Shown here: piece after piece, positions 8,637 to 18,800 of the stretch | How positions within the stretch are numbered: the first letter of the stretch is position 1 | How the letters are laid out: each line of letters opens with the position of its first letter | Source of the DNA: JANPPS01 sp964242575 | GTDB lineage: Bacteria > Pseudomonadota > Alphaproteobacteria > Acetobacterales > Acetobacteraceae | Length of the DNA stretch: 64,000 bases | Reading direction: 5' to 3' | NCBI GenBank assembly: GCA_964242575.1 | Contig: CAXTCN010000002.1 | Location: 76,448 to 140,447, forward strand | Notes under the pieces: model-generated | Told to the model about the DNA's origin: nothing | Database searches by the model: none | What the model saw: the letters and a program-made list of their open reading frames with translations, nothing else | Program-made: the position numbers and the translations under genes

Positions 8637-9478
8637 CCGGCCGCGGCGTCGGCGCTGACATCGGCCCGATCGGCAACAGCCCGGTGGTGGTTTTGGTCCG
8701 GCCGCAGCTCGCGGACAACATCGGCGCAGTCGCCCGCGCCATGGCCAACGGCGGGCTGTTCCACCTTCGCTTGGTCGCGCCGCGCGACGGCTGGCCGCAG
8801 GAGCACGCCTGGCGCACTGCCTCCGGCGCAGACCGCATCCTGGACCAGTTGGAGCTGCACGACACCGTGGCGAGCGCCGTGGCGGACCTGCACCGCGTGT
8901 TCGCCACCTGCCCGCGCCCGCGCCACGTCACGAAGCCGGTGCTGACCGCCCGCGCCGCCACGGCCGAGTTGCGGGACGCCACCGGACGCGGCCTTCGCAC
9001 CGGCATCCTGTTCGGCCCGGAACGCGCCGGCCTGGACAACGACGACATGGCTCAGGCCGACACCCTGGTGCGCTATCCCCTTAACCCCGCGTTCAACTCG
9101 TTGAACTTGGCCCAAGCGGTGCTGGTCATGTCATACGAGTGGTGGACCGCCGCCGACCAGACGCCGCCGCGCGAGCTGATGACCTATGAAACCGAAGTCG
9201 CCACCAAGGCGCAGCTCAACAGCTTAATGGACCATTTGATTGACCAGCTCGACGCCAGCGGCTTCCTGCGCAATGCCCCCAAGCGGCCCGGTATGGTCCG
9301 CAACCTGCAGCACCTGTTCCAACGCGGAGAGGTGACGGCTCAGGAGGTGCGGACGCTGCACGGCGTGGTGCAAATGCTGGCCCTGGGCCGCCGGGTGCGT
9401 GGGCGGCTGGAACCGGACGCGGCTACTCCGTCAGATTGGCCTGGCGAGCCAAGCGCCGGGACAGCAGCCAGCCAATAA
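8633..9478 (+). CDS. trmJ: tRNA/rRNA methyltransferase of the SpoU (SPOUT) family, TrmJ-like
   Basis: 281 aa. The SPOUT-fold SAM-binding knot is visible: VLVRPQLADNIGAVARAMANGG near the N-terminus (motif 1), LFGPERAGLDNDDM (motif 2) and NPAFNSLNLAQAVLVMSYEWW (motif 3). TrmJ methylates the 2'-O of tRNA nucleotide 32, and the N-terminal layout and length agree with it; other SpoU relatives cannot be ruled out without structural comparison. The start overlaps the cysS stop by 4 nt. The 3' end overlaps the convergent small membrane gene by 56 bases. Confidence 0.88.
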   Translation: MTGRGVGADIGPIGNSPVVVLVRPQLADNIGAVARAMANGGLFHLRLVAPRDGWPQEHAWRTASGADRILDQLELHDTVASAVADLHRVFATCPRPRHVTKPVLTARAATAELRDATGRGLRTGILFGPERAGLDNDDMAQADTLVRYPLNPAFNSLNLAQAVLVMSYEWWTAADQTPPRELMTYETEVATKAQLNSLMDHLIDQLDASGFLRNAPKRPGMVRNLQHLFQRGEVTAQEVRTLHGVVQMLALGRRVRGRLEPDAATPSDWPGEPSAGTAASQ

Positions 9479-9635
9479 GCGCTGACGCCGGGCCGCCGAT
9501 GCAGATCAGCAGGAACCCCCAGGGCTGGCCGTTGACCGCCAGGTCCATGCCAATCCCCAGCATAAGCCCGCCGATCAGGCCGCCAGTCACGCCGGAGGAG
9601 ATGCCGAGCCAGAGAATGTCGCCGCGCGTGATCAT
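9423..9635 (-). CDS. Small membrane protein, 70 aa, unknown function
   Basis: Two hydrophobic segments (about residues 7-27 and 38-57 of the 70-aa form) separated by a short loop with a Pro-Trp, and a basic C-terminal tail (SRRLARQANLTE). No recognised domain. I prefer ATG 9635 because the upstream extension to 9692 is proline- and arginine-rich and does not resemble the protein; CAGGG lies a few bases upstream. It is convergent with and overlaps the end of trmJ by 56 bases. It could be a spurious reading of the trmJ complement, though most of its length lies outside trmJ. Confidence 0.6.
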   Translation of the reverse strand: MITRGDILWLGISSGVTGGLIGGLMLGIGMDLAVNGQPWGFLLICIGGPASALIGWLLSRRLARQANLTE

Positions 9636-9809
9636 GGCCCTGAAATGCGCTGCGCCAGGCGGTTTGACAAGCCGGGGCAGGGGGCGTAGCACCCGCGCAC
9701 TGCCGGGAACGTGGACGCGCCTCCGGGGCGTGCGCCCGCCGCTGCCTATTTGTGCGGACTACCGGTGCAACAAGCCGTACAACGCGGCATATAGAATGGA
9801 GGCCCGCGC

Positions 9810-10427
9810 ATGACCAAGCGCGCCGAAAGCAAGTACAAGATCAACCGCCGCTTGGGCGTGAACCTGTGGGGCCGCGCCAAGTCTCCCATCAACAAGCGCG
9901 AGTATGGCCCAGGCCAGCACGGCCAGCGCCGCAAGCAGAAGCCGACCGACTTCGGCATCCAGTTGATGGCAAAACAGAAGCTCAAGGGCTACTACGGCAA
10001 TATCGGCGAGAAGCAGTTCCGCAAGTACTATGACGAGGCAGTCCGCCGCAAGGGCGACACCTCAGAGAACCTGATCGAGCTGCTGGAGCGCCGGCTGGAC
10101 GCGGTGGTGTATCGCTTGAAGTTCGCCATCACCCCGTTCGCGGCCCGGCAGTTCATCAACCACGGCCATGTCACCGTGAACGGCGCCAAGGTCAACATTC
10201 CGTCATTCCTGGTGCGCGACGGCGACGTAATTGAGGTGCGCGAGAGGTCCAAGCAACTCGCCGTCGTGCTCGACAGCGCGCAGAGCGGCGAGCGCGACGT
10301 GCCGGACTACCTGGAGGTGGACCATCGCGCCATGAAGGGCCGCTTTGGCCGCGCGCCGAAGCTCACGGACGTGCCGTATCCCGTCTCCATGGAGCCTAAT
10401 TTGGTGGTGGAGTTTTACTCCCGCTAA
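9810..10427 (+). CDS. rpsD: 30S ribosomal protein S4
   Basis: 205 aa, the standard length. It shows the N-terminal lysine/arginine-rich region, GPGQHGQRRKQKPTDFG and the S4 RNA-binding domain (LERRLDAVVYRLKFA, ARQFINHGHVTVNGAKVNIPSFLVRDGD). S4 nucleates 16S rRNA folding and is usually an autoregulator. The start is set by TGGAGG about 8 bases upstream. It stands alone, not in the alpha operon, as is usual in alphaproteobacteria, and is followed by a strong hairpin. Confidence 0.97.
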   Translation: MTKRAESKYKINRRLGVNLWGRAKSPINKREYGPGQHGQRRKQKPTDFGIQLMAKQKLKGYYGNIGEKQFRKYYDEAVRRKGDTSENLIELLERRLDAVVYRLKFAITPFAARQFINHGHVTVNGAKVNIPSFLVRDGDVIEVRERSKQLAVVLDSAQSGERDVPDYLEVDHRAMKGRFGRAPKLTDVPYPVSMEPNLVVEFYSR

Positions 10428-10451
10428 GCCGCGTTTTAGGGATTGGCGGGC

Positions 10452-10492
10452 AACGCCGGGTTGGGACCAAACCGGTCCTGCCCGGCGTTTCG
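10452..10492 (+). terminator. Rho-independent terminator downstream of rpsD
   Basis: A 9-bp perfect outer stem (AACGCCGGG at 10452-10460 with CCCGGCGTT at 10481-10489) encloses an inner GGACC/GGTCC stem, followed by a short TTT. It lies 24 bases after the rpsD stop and just before the prfC ribosome-binding site, so it should separate the two genes. Confidence 0.75.
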
Positions 10493-10508
10493 CATTGAGG
10501 GACGTTTG

Positions 10509-12044
10509 ATGACGCCGAATGAAGAGATCGCCCGCCGCCGCACCTTCGCGATCATTTCCCACCCTGACGCCGGCAAGACCACTTTGACCGAGCGCCTGTT
10601 GCGGGCCGGCGGCGCTATCCAGCTCGCCGGCAACGTCCGCGCCAAGGGCGAGCGCCGCCGCACCCGGTCTGACTGGATGGGCATCGAACGCGAGCGCGGC
10701 ATCTCCGTCGTGACCTCGGTCATGACATTCGAGTACGGCGGCTGCGTGTTCAATTTGCTGGATACCCCCGGCCATGAAGACTTCTCCGAGGATACCTACC
10801 GCACCCTGACCGCGGTCGACTCCGCCGTCATGGTGATCGACGCCGCCAAGGGCATCGAGGCGCGCACCCGCAAGCTGTTTGAGATTTGCCGCCTGCGCGA
10901 CATCCCGATCTTGACCTTCGTCAACAAGATGGACCGCGAGGCGCGTGACCCGTTCGAGATCGTGGAGGAGGTCTCGGACACCCTGGCGCTCGACACCGCC
11001 CCGGTCACCTGGCCCATCGGCCGCGCCGCCAACTTCGCCGGCACATACGACCTCCGCACCCGCGACATGCGCCTGCTGGAGCCGATTGAGCAATCCGACC
11101 CGCGCATGGCGGCACTTGGCGACGAGCTGGACCTGGTGCGCGCCGCCCTCCCGGAGTTCGACCGCGCCGAGTTCAACGCCGGCAGCCTGACCCCCGTGTT
11201 CTTCGGCAGCGCCATCCGCGAGATCGGCGTTTCCGACCTGCTGGACAGCCTGGTCGCATTCGGGCCGCCGCCGCGCAACCAGCCGGCGGACAACCGCATC
11301 GTCGAGGCGACCGAGGACAAGCTGACAGCGCTCGTGTTCAAAATCCAGGCCAACATGGACCCCAACCACCGCGACCGCATCGCCTTCGCCCGCGTCTGTT
11401 CCGGCCGCCTGGTGCGCGGGATGCGCTTGAAGCAGGTCCGCACAGGCAAGCTGATCCCGCTGCACGCGCCGCAGTTCTTCTTTGCGCGCGACCGCCAGAT
11501 TGCCGACGAGGCATTTGCCGGCGACGTGGTCGGCATCCCCAACCACGGCACGCTGCGCATCGGCGACACGCTGACCGAGGACGAGGAGCTGAACTTCATC
11601 GGCGTGCCCTACTTCGCCCCGGAAATCCTGCGCCGCGTCCGCCTGGACGACGCGATGAAGGCCAAGAAACTGCGCCAAGCCTTGCAGGAGCTGGCAGAGG
11701 AGGGCGTGGTGCAGCTATTCCGCCCGCAGGACGGCAGCCAGCCCATCGTGGGCGTCGTCGGCACCTTGCAGCTCGACGTGCTGGTGGCCCGGCTCGCCGC
11801 CGAGTACGGCGTCGCCATCGGCTTCGAGCCGGTGCCCTACGCCCTGGCTCGCTGGGTCACTGGCGACAAGGCGCAACTGGCCCGCTTCGTGGGCGAACAG
11901 CGCACCAGCATGGCCGACGACGTGGACGGCGACCCGGTTTACCTCGCCAGCTCGCCCTTCATGATGCGCCGCACCGCCGAGCTGCATGACAGCCTGACGT
12001 TCCGCGACATCAAGGACGTCCGCGCCGAAGCCGTGGCGGCGTGA
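10509..12044 (+). CDS. prfC: Peptide chain release factor 3
   Basis: 511 aa translational GTPase that recycles RF1/RF2 after termination. G1 is SHPDAGKTT (about 18-26), the switch II motif is DTPGHEDFSEDT, and G4 is NKMDREARDP. The long domains II and III with GFEPVPYALARWV are in place. ATG 10509 has GAGGG about 8 bases upstream; an in-frame extension to 10443 would run through the rpsD terminator and is rejected. Length agrees with RF3 rather than EF-G. Confidence 0.96.
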   Translation: MTPNEEIARRRTFAIISHPDAGKTTLTERLLRAGGAIQLAGNVRAKGERRRTRSDWMGIERERGISVVTSVMTFEYGGCVFNLLDTPGHEDFSEDTYRTLTAVDSAVMVIDAAKGIEARTRKLFEICRLRDIPILTFVNKMDREARDPFEIVEEVSDTLALDTAPVTWPIGRAANFAGTYDLRTRDMRLLEPIEQSDPRMAALGDELDLVRAALPEFDRAEFNAGSLTPVFFGSAIREIGVSDLLDSLVAFGPPPRNQPADNRIVEATEDKLTALVFKIQANMDPNHRDRIAFARVCSGRLVRGMRLKQVRTGKLIPLHAPQFFFARDRQIADEAFAGDVVGIPNHGTLRIGDTLTEDEELNFIGVPYFAPEILRRVRLDDAMKAKKLRQALQELAEEGVVQLFRPQDGSQPIVGVVGTLQLDVLVARLAAEYGVAIGFEPVPYALARWVTGDKAQLARFVGEQRTSMADDVDGDPVYLASSPFMMRRTAELHDSLTFRDIKDVRAEAVAA

Positions 12045-12051
12045 CCCGCGT

Positions 12052-12510
12052 TTGGACCGCATAGACCGCAAGCTGCTGGCCCTGCTGCAACAGGACAGCA
12101 CCCTTTCCATCGCCGCGATGGCCGAACAGGTTGGCCTGTCGCAAACCCCGTGCTGGAAGCGCATCCAGCGCCTTGAGGCGGACGGCGTCATCGAGCGCCG
12201 GGTGGCCTTGCTAAGCCCCGAGAAGCTCGGCCTCGGCCTCACCGTGTTCGTCTCAATCGAGGCCGGTGATCACTCGCCTGACTGGCTCGCCGCCTTCGCC
12301 GCCGCCGTCACCGCGCTCCCCGAAGTGGTCGAGGTGCACCGAATGGCCGGCGACATCGACTACATGCTGCGCGTCGTCGCCCACGACATCCCGGCGTATG
12401 ACGCATTCTACAAACGCCTGATCGCGGCAGTGCCGCTCAAAAACGTCAGCTCGCGCTTCAGCATGGAGCGGGTGAAGTTCACGACGGAGCTGCCGCTCGA
12501 CGGGTCTTGA
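12052..12510 (+). CDS. Lrp/AsnC-family transcriptional regulator
   Basis: 152 aa. N-terminal helix-turn-helix starting DRIDRKLLALLQQDSTLSIAAMAEQVGLSQTPCWKRIQRLEADGVI, then the RAM (ligand-binding) domain with VEVHRMAGDIDYMLRVVA. These proteins bind amino acids and regulate nearby or metabolic genes. The start is a TTG at 12052, only 7 bases after the prfC stop; no ATG or GTG fits the family N-terminus. The stop overlaps the following GNAT gene (TGATG), so the natural target may be that locus, although the GNAT gene is now interrupted. Confidence 0.9.
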   Translation: MDRIDRKLLALLQQDSTLSIAAMAEQVGLSQTPCWKRIQRLEADGVIERRVALLSPEKLGLGLTVFVSIEAGDHSPDWLAAFAAAVTALPEVVEVHRMAGDIDYMLRVVAHDIPAYDAFYKRLIAAVPLKNVSSRFSMERVKFTTELPLDGS

Positions 12511-13076
12511 TGCAACTGACACGATCAAGGTTGAAGGCGGTGCAAGGCAACGCTTACGAGATAACCGCAACCGAGGCTTCTGTGGCGGAACGGCCAGTGC
12601 TTGGCCGCCTGCTCCAGCTCTACTTACATGACTTCTCGGAATACGCTGCAGTTGACAGTTCATATGGCGAGGTGGACGAGGACGGACTCTTCGCCTACCC
12701 GCTAGGCTTAGACCGTTATTGGCAGGAACCCGGCCGCGTGCCGCTCTTGATCCATGTTGATGGTCATATTGCGGGGTTCCTGCTGCTCAACTAGTGGTCG
12801 GCTCTGGACCGGCCGCTTGACCGCGCGTTCGCTGAGTTCTTTGTTCTTCGGAAGTATCGCCGGGCACGCGTCGGCACCCGTGCCGCCCATCACGTACTCC
12901 GCCGCTACCCCGGACACTGGGAAATTCCAGTCGCCAATTACAATCAAGGCGCGCTGCGGTTCTGGCGCACCGTCACCCGCTCGCTGCCCAGCACACCAGT
13001 CACAGAGCACGCCGGTGACGGCCAGCGCTGGTCCGGCACCGTGCTGTGCTTCACCTCAGTGTCAACGACGGCATGA
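12510..13076 (+). pseudogene. GNAT-family N-acetyltransferase interrupted by an in-frame amber codon
   Basis: The frame from ATG 12510 (overlapping the Lrp stop) reads a GNAT N-terminus (RPVLGRLLQLYLHDFSEY, then VPLLIHVDGHIAGFLLLN) up to TAG at 12792-12794. The same frame then continues without interruption to TGA 13074-13076 with the expected second half: RPLDRAFAEFFVLRKYRR, VGTRAAHHVLRRYPGHWEIP, NYNQGALRFWRTVTR. That is the acetyl-CoA binding and C-terminal part of the family. One base change (sense codon to TAG) explains the break. Without suppression the product stops after 94 residues, before the CoA-binding site. A sequencing error at that base is the other explanation. Confidence 0.85.
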
Positions 13077-13117
13077 CCAAGCCGGCGTGCTCAATGACAG
13101 GATGTCAGGCGAAAGCT

Positions 13118-13834
13118 TCAATCGGCTGACAACGCGGGCTGTGTGACCTCGTCGACCGCGGCCCACCCGAATTGCAGCAGCGGCAAGCCGGCGCCGGCCA
13201 CGTCGGCAATCGCGCTGACCAGTCCCGGTCCGGCCACCCTGTCGTCCGCCAGCGCTTGCCGAACCAGGAACGAACGCAAGCGGATGGCGGGCGCGACCGC
13301 GCTGCCCTTCATGTCCTCGTAACCCCGAGGCATCCGCGTCATTACGTCGCCCTCCAGCGCAAGGCCGTTCTCCGCAAGCTCCGCCTGCGTCGCGAGCCAC
13401 CGTTCCGGATGCACCCGGATGCGTTCGCGAATGGCGTCCAGCGCCTCCGGCTCCGGCCGATAGAACGCCACGGCGGCAAAGCACCCCTCAGGCGCCAAAT
13501 GGAAGTACAGCACGCCGGCACCGTCCTTGCCGCTGCCTTGCCGGTACCAGACCGCGCCGACCGACGTCTTGTAAGGGCTCTTGTCGTTGGAGAACCGGGT
13601 GTCCCGGTGAATGCGAAAGCTGGACCGCTTCGGATCGCCCTCCAACGGCAGACCACGATGCGTCAACTCAGTCGTGACGGCGGCAATTAGTGCTGCCACG
13701 GGCAGCTTAACCGCCCGCTCATATTGCGCCCGATGCGCCTCAAACCGGCTTTTGGTGTTATCAGCCGCAAGACCGCGCAGGAACTCGAATGCGGCCGGGG
13801 TGAACCCTGGGAACGCCCCGGCCGCCCGTGGCAT
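13118..13834 (-). CDS. DUF2461 (TIGR02453) family protein
   Basis: 238 aa. The family hallmark FRIHRDTRFSNDKSPYKTSVGAVWY is present about one third in, with an N-terminal FPGFTPAAFEFLRGLAADNTKSRFEAHR and a C-terminal LRSFLVRQAL. The biochemical function of the family is unknown. The start is ATG 13834, which overlaps the glutaredoxin stop by 4 nt; a longer frame upstream is a shadow of that gene. It is the last gene of the minus-strand series that begins with purB. Confidence 0.85.
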   Translation of the reverse strand: MPRAAGAFPGFTPAAFEFLRGLAADNTKSRFEAHRAQYERAVKLPVAALIAAVTTELTHRGLPLEGDPKRSSFRIHRDTRFSNDKSPYKTSVGAVWYRQGSGKDGAGVLYFHLAPEGCFAAVAFYRPEPEALDAIRERIRVHPERWLATQAELAENGLALEGDVMTRMPRGYEDMKGSAVAPAIRLRSFLVRQALADDRVAGPGLVSAIADVAGAGLPLLQFGWAAVDEVTQPALSAD

Positions 13835-14172
13835 CAGGCGGCGGCTTGGTGCGGCACGCCCTTCTCCGACAGCAGCGACTCCAACTCGCCCGACTGGTAC
13901 ATCTCGGTCACGATGTCGCAGCCGCCCACGAACTCGCCTTTCACGTAAAGCTGCGGCACCGTCGGCCACTGGCTGAACGCCTTCACGCCCTCGCGCAGCT
14001 CCGGGTCAGCCAGCACGTTCGCAGTCTGGAACGGCACGCCCAGGTGGGTCAGGATTTGCACGACCCGGGCGGAGAAGCCGCACTGCGGGAACATCGCGTC
14101 CCCCTTCATATACAGCATGACCGGGTTGGTCGTGATCTCGCCCTGGATACGCTCGTGCACTGGGTTGTTCAT
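13834..14172 (-). CDS. grxD: Monothiol glutaredoxin, Grx4 family
   Basis: 112 aa. The active site is CGFS (in FPQCGFSARVV) preceded by the conserved Lys in MLYMKGDAMFP, followed by WPTVPQLYVKGEFVGGCDIV with the glutathione-binding TVP and GGCD. CGFS glutaredoxins carry and deliver [2Fe-2S] clusters and partner with BolA. The bolA gene lies 10 bases upstream on the same strand, a conserved pairing. ATG 14172 was chosen over upstream alternatives because it gives the normal family length. Confidence 0.95.
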   Translation of the reverse strand: MNNPVHERIQGEITTNPVMLYMKGDAMFPQCGFSARVVQILTHLGVPFQTANVLADPELREGVKAFSQWPTVPQLYVKGEFVGGCDIVTEMYQSGELESLLSEKGVPHQAAA

Positions 14173-14182
14173 GTGTGAAATC

Positions 14183-14416
14183 CTATTCCGGGTGGGAAGT
14201 CTGTAACGCGAGGGCATGCAACTCGCCCCCCATGCGACCGCGGAGCGCGGCATAAACCATCTGGTGCTGCTGCACGCGGGACTGGCCGCGGAACGCCTCG
14301 CTGACGACGGTCGCAGCGTAGTGGTCGCCGTCGCCGACCAGGTCCTCGATTACCACGCGCGCGTCGGGCAACGCCTCCTTGATTAAGGCCTCGATGTCGC
14401 TCGCGACCATGGCCAT
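14183..14416 (-). CDS. bolA: BolA family protein
   Basis: 77 aa, the normal size. The signature region is VVSEAFRGQSRVQQHQMVYAALRGRMGGELHALALQT, including the conserved His of BolA proteins. Together with the adjacent CGFS glutaredoxin it is expected to form a [2Fe-2S]-bridged complex for iron-sulfur trafficking or iron sensing. The start may be ATG 14416 or the in-frame ATG 14410, two codons later. It starts 3 bases after the purL stop, so it is likely transcribed with the purine genes. Confidence 0.93.
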   Translation of the reverse strand: MAMVASDIEALIKEALPDARVVIEDLVGDGDHYAATVVSEAFRGQSRVQQHQMVYAALRGRMGGELHALALQTSHPE

Positions 14417-14419
14417 GGC

Positions 14420-16599
<2,180 letters not shown>

Positions 16600-16603
<4 letters not shown>

Positions 16604-17292
16604 GCTGCCAACGCCTCAACCACGCCGGTGAACAACGGCCGGCCATCCACGCCGCCCATCAACGGGTCCACCAAGTCCTCGGGATGCGGCATCAAGCCCA
16701 TTACCCGCAAGTTGGGGCTGAACACCCCGGCGATGCTGCGCGCGGACCCGTTCGGGTTGGCCGCATCCGTCAGCCCCCCGTCCGGCATCGCGTAGCGGAA
16801 CGCGACCAAGCCCTCGCCCTCCAGCCGGTCCAGGGTCGTCGTGTCGGCGAAGTAGTTGCCGTCCCCATGCGCCATCGGCGCCCGGAACACCTGCCCGCGC
16901 TGGTAGTGCCGCGTATAGGCGGTGTCTGCCCGCTCCACCCGCAAGTGGCAGTCGCGCGACAGGAACCGCAGCCCGGCGTTCCGCAGCAAAGCCCCCGGTA
17001 GCAGCCCGGCCTCGGTCAGCACCTGGAACCCGTTGCAGATGCCCAGCACATATCCGCCTGCCGCCGCGAACGTCCGCACGCTGTCCATCACCGGGCTTCT
17101 CGCCGCCATCGCGCCGCATCGTAGGTAATCGCCATGGCTGAACCCGCCCGGCAGCACCACAAGGTCCAGGCCGTCCAGGTCAGTGTCCCGGTGCCACACC
17201 ATCCGCGGCGCCCGCCCGGTCGCGCCCTGCAAAGCGATGGCGACGTCGCGCTCCCGGTTGGTGCCGGGGAATACAACAATGCCGGCCTTCAT
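16600..17292 (-). CDS. purQ: Phosphoribosylformylglycinamidine synthase subunit PurQ (glutaminase)
   Basis: 230 aa class I glutamine amidotransferase. The nucleophile elbow is LGICNGFQVL and the His/Glu of the triad lie in LMPHPEDLVDP; FPGTNRERDVA and LPGGFSHGDYLRCGA are typical PurQ. It supplies ammonia to PurL. It overlaps purL by 4 nt (GTGA) and starts 15 bases after the Rap1a-like gene. Confidence 0.97.
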
Positions 17293-17306
17293 GCGTCACT
17301 CGCCAA

Positions 17307-17693
17307 TCAGGAACGCTGTTCGCCCGGGCAGGCATAGGTGGCGTTGATCGCGCGGAGCACGATCCCTGACGCCTGGGTTGCCGGCAGAAGGCTCGCGTGG
17401 GCCTTGGCCCAGTTCACGACGGTTTCGCGGAGCTGGAGGCCGGTGACGCTGTCGGGCACGCAGACATACTCCGGCAACGCGGCGCCCTTGCTGCCATCCT
17501 TCGGGCGAAGCTTTTGGTAAAAACTAACGGTGTCGGAGATGCCTTCGATGTAGGCGGTGCAGTCGCTTTGCGCGCTCTTGTCCCGACCGGTGCATAGCTC
17601 CACCAGCTTGGCACCATTCAACGCAGAGAACCGCTCTGCCTGCGCTGGGACCGCAATCGCCGCGACTGCTGCAGCTATTAGGACAGCTCTCAT
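17307..17693 (-). CDS. Exported Rap1a/Tai-like protein inside the purine operon
   Basis: 128 aa with a clear signal peptide (MRAVLIAAAVAAIAVPAQA, cleavage after about residue 19). The mature part has conserved-looking cysteines (LCTGRD, DCTAYIEGI, YVCVPDSV, YACPG) and the helix RETVVNWAKAHASLLPATQ, the layout of the Rap1a/Tai domain found in type VI immunity proteins and in many orphan periplasmic proteins. No type VI genes are seen in this window, so immunity is not implied. It starts within the purS stop (4-nt overlap) and ends 14 bases before purQ, so it is co-translated with two subunits of a cytoplasmic enzyme. Confidence 0.8.
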   Translation of the reverse strand: MRAVLIAAAVAAIAVPAQAERFSALNGAKLVELCTGRDKSAQSDCTAYIEGISDTVSFYQKLRPKDGSKGAALPEYVCVPDSVTGLQLRETVVNWAKAHASLLPATQASGIVLRAINATYACPGEQRS

Positions 17694-17932
17694 GCCTCAA
17701 TCTCCACCCGGTAAGCCTCGATAACCGTATTGGCCAGCAATCGCCGCGCCATGTCCTCCGCCGCCGCCTGCGCGCGCGCCGGGTCCTGTTCCTGCAGCTC
17801 CAGCTCGATCACCTTGCCGGCCCGCACCTCGCCCACGCCCTCGAACCCCAGCGTGCCCAGCGCATGCCCAATTGCCCGGCCCTGCGGGTCCAGCACCCCC
17901 GGCTTCAGCATCACGGTCACCCGGGCCTTCAT
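17690..17932 (-). CDS. purS: Phosphoribosylformylglycinamidine synthase subunit PurS
   Basis: 80 aa, the usual PurS size. MKARVTVMLKPGVLDPQGRAI followed by GFEGVGEVRAGKVIEL is diagnostic. PurS forms the bridge between PurQ and PurL. It lies 13 bases downstream of purC and overlaps the following exported-protein gene by 4 nt. Confidence 0.96.
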   Translation of the reverse strand: MKARVTVMLKPGVLDPQGRAIGHALGTLGFEGVGEVRAGKVIELELQEQDPARAQAAAEDMARRLLANTVIEAYRVEIEA

Positions 17933-17945
17933 GGTGTGGGCGCTT

Positions 17946-18713
17946 TCACTGCATTAACTCCGGCCCCTTCATGTCGTTGTTGCCCGCCTCCGGCAAGATG
18001 CCAAGGCGGCGCGCGACTTCCTGGTAGGCCTCTTCGACCCGGCCCATGTCCCGCCGGAACCGGTCCTTGTCCATCTTCTCGCTGGTTTTGCTGTCCCAAA
18101 GCCGGCAGTTGTCCGGGCTGATCTCGTCGGCCAGCACGACGCGCATGTCCTCGTCGTCCTCCCAGAGCCGTCCGAACTCCAGCTTGAAGTCCACCAGCAC
18201 GATGCCGACGCCTAGGAACAGCCCGGACAGGAAATCGTTCACCCGCAGCGTCAGGCTCACGATGTCGTCCATGTCCTGCGTGCTGGCCCAGCCGAACGCG
18301 GTGATGTGCTCCTCCGCCACGATCGGGTCGTTAAGCGCGTCGTTCTTGTAATAGTATTCGATGATGCTCCGCGGCAGCCGCGTGCCCTCGGGAATGCCGA
18401 GCCGGGTGCTGAGGCTGCCGGCCGCCACGTTGCGCACCACGATCTCCAAGGGAATGATTTCCACCTCGCGGATCAGTTGCTCGCGCATGTTGAGGCGCCG
18501 CACGAAATGCGTCGGCACGCCAATCTCGCCCAGGCGAGTCATCAAGTACTCGCTGATGCGGTTGTTCAGCACGCCCTTGCCGGTGATGGTGCCTTTCTTG
18601 GCGCCGTTCCCGGCGGTCGCGTCGTCCTTGAAGTACTGCACCAGGGTTCCAGGCTCAGGACCTTCGAACAGGACCTTGGCCTTGCCCTCATACAGTTGCC
18701 GGCGGCGTGCCAT
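17946..18713 (-). CDS. purC: Phosphoribosylaminoimidazole-succinocarboxamide synthase
   Basis: 255 aa SAICAR synthase. RRQLYEGKAKVLFEGPEPGTLVQYFKDDATA is the ATP-binding N-terminus; GKGVLNNRISEYLM, RNVAAGSLSTRLGI, VDFKLEFGR and DEISPDNCRLWD are typical. It joins aspartate to CAIR in purine synthesis. The start ATG 18713 matches the family start with a short MAR leader. The sequence 18714-18800 upstream holds nothing recognisable. Confidence 0.96.
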   Translation of the reverse strand: MARRRQLYEGKAKVLFEGPEPGTLVQYFKDDATAGNGAKKGTITGKGVLNNRISEYLMTRLGEIGVPTHFVRRLNMREQLIREVEIIPLEIVVRNVAAGSLSTRLGIPEGTRLPRSIIEYYYKNDALNDPIVAEEHITAFGWASTQDMDDIVSLTLRVNDFLSGLFLGVGIVLVDFKLEFGRLWEDDEDMRVVLADEISPDNCRLWDSKTSEKMDKDRFRRDMGRVEEAYQEVARRLGILPEAGNNDMKGPELMQ

Positions 18714-18800
18714 GATGTGTTTCCTGTGCCGAGGCGCCCGAAGCGGGAGCGTGCGCCCGGGATATAGCAGCCGGGGGGCAAACCTGCCACGCCTGCCGCA

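Noticed and set aside
17307..17693. Type VI secretion immunity gene
   Set aside because: The Rap1a/Tai fold is present, but no effector or secretion gene is visible, so an immunity role is not supported.
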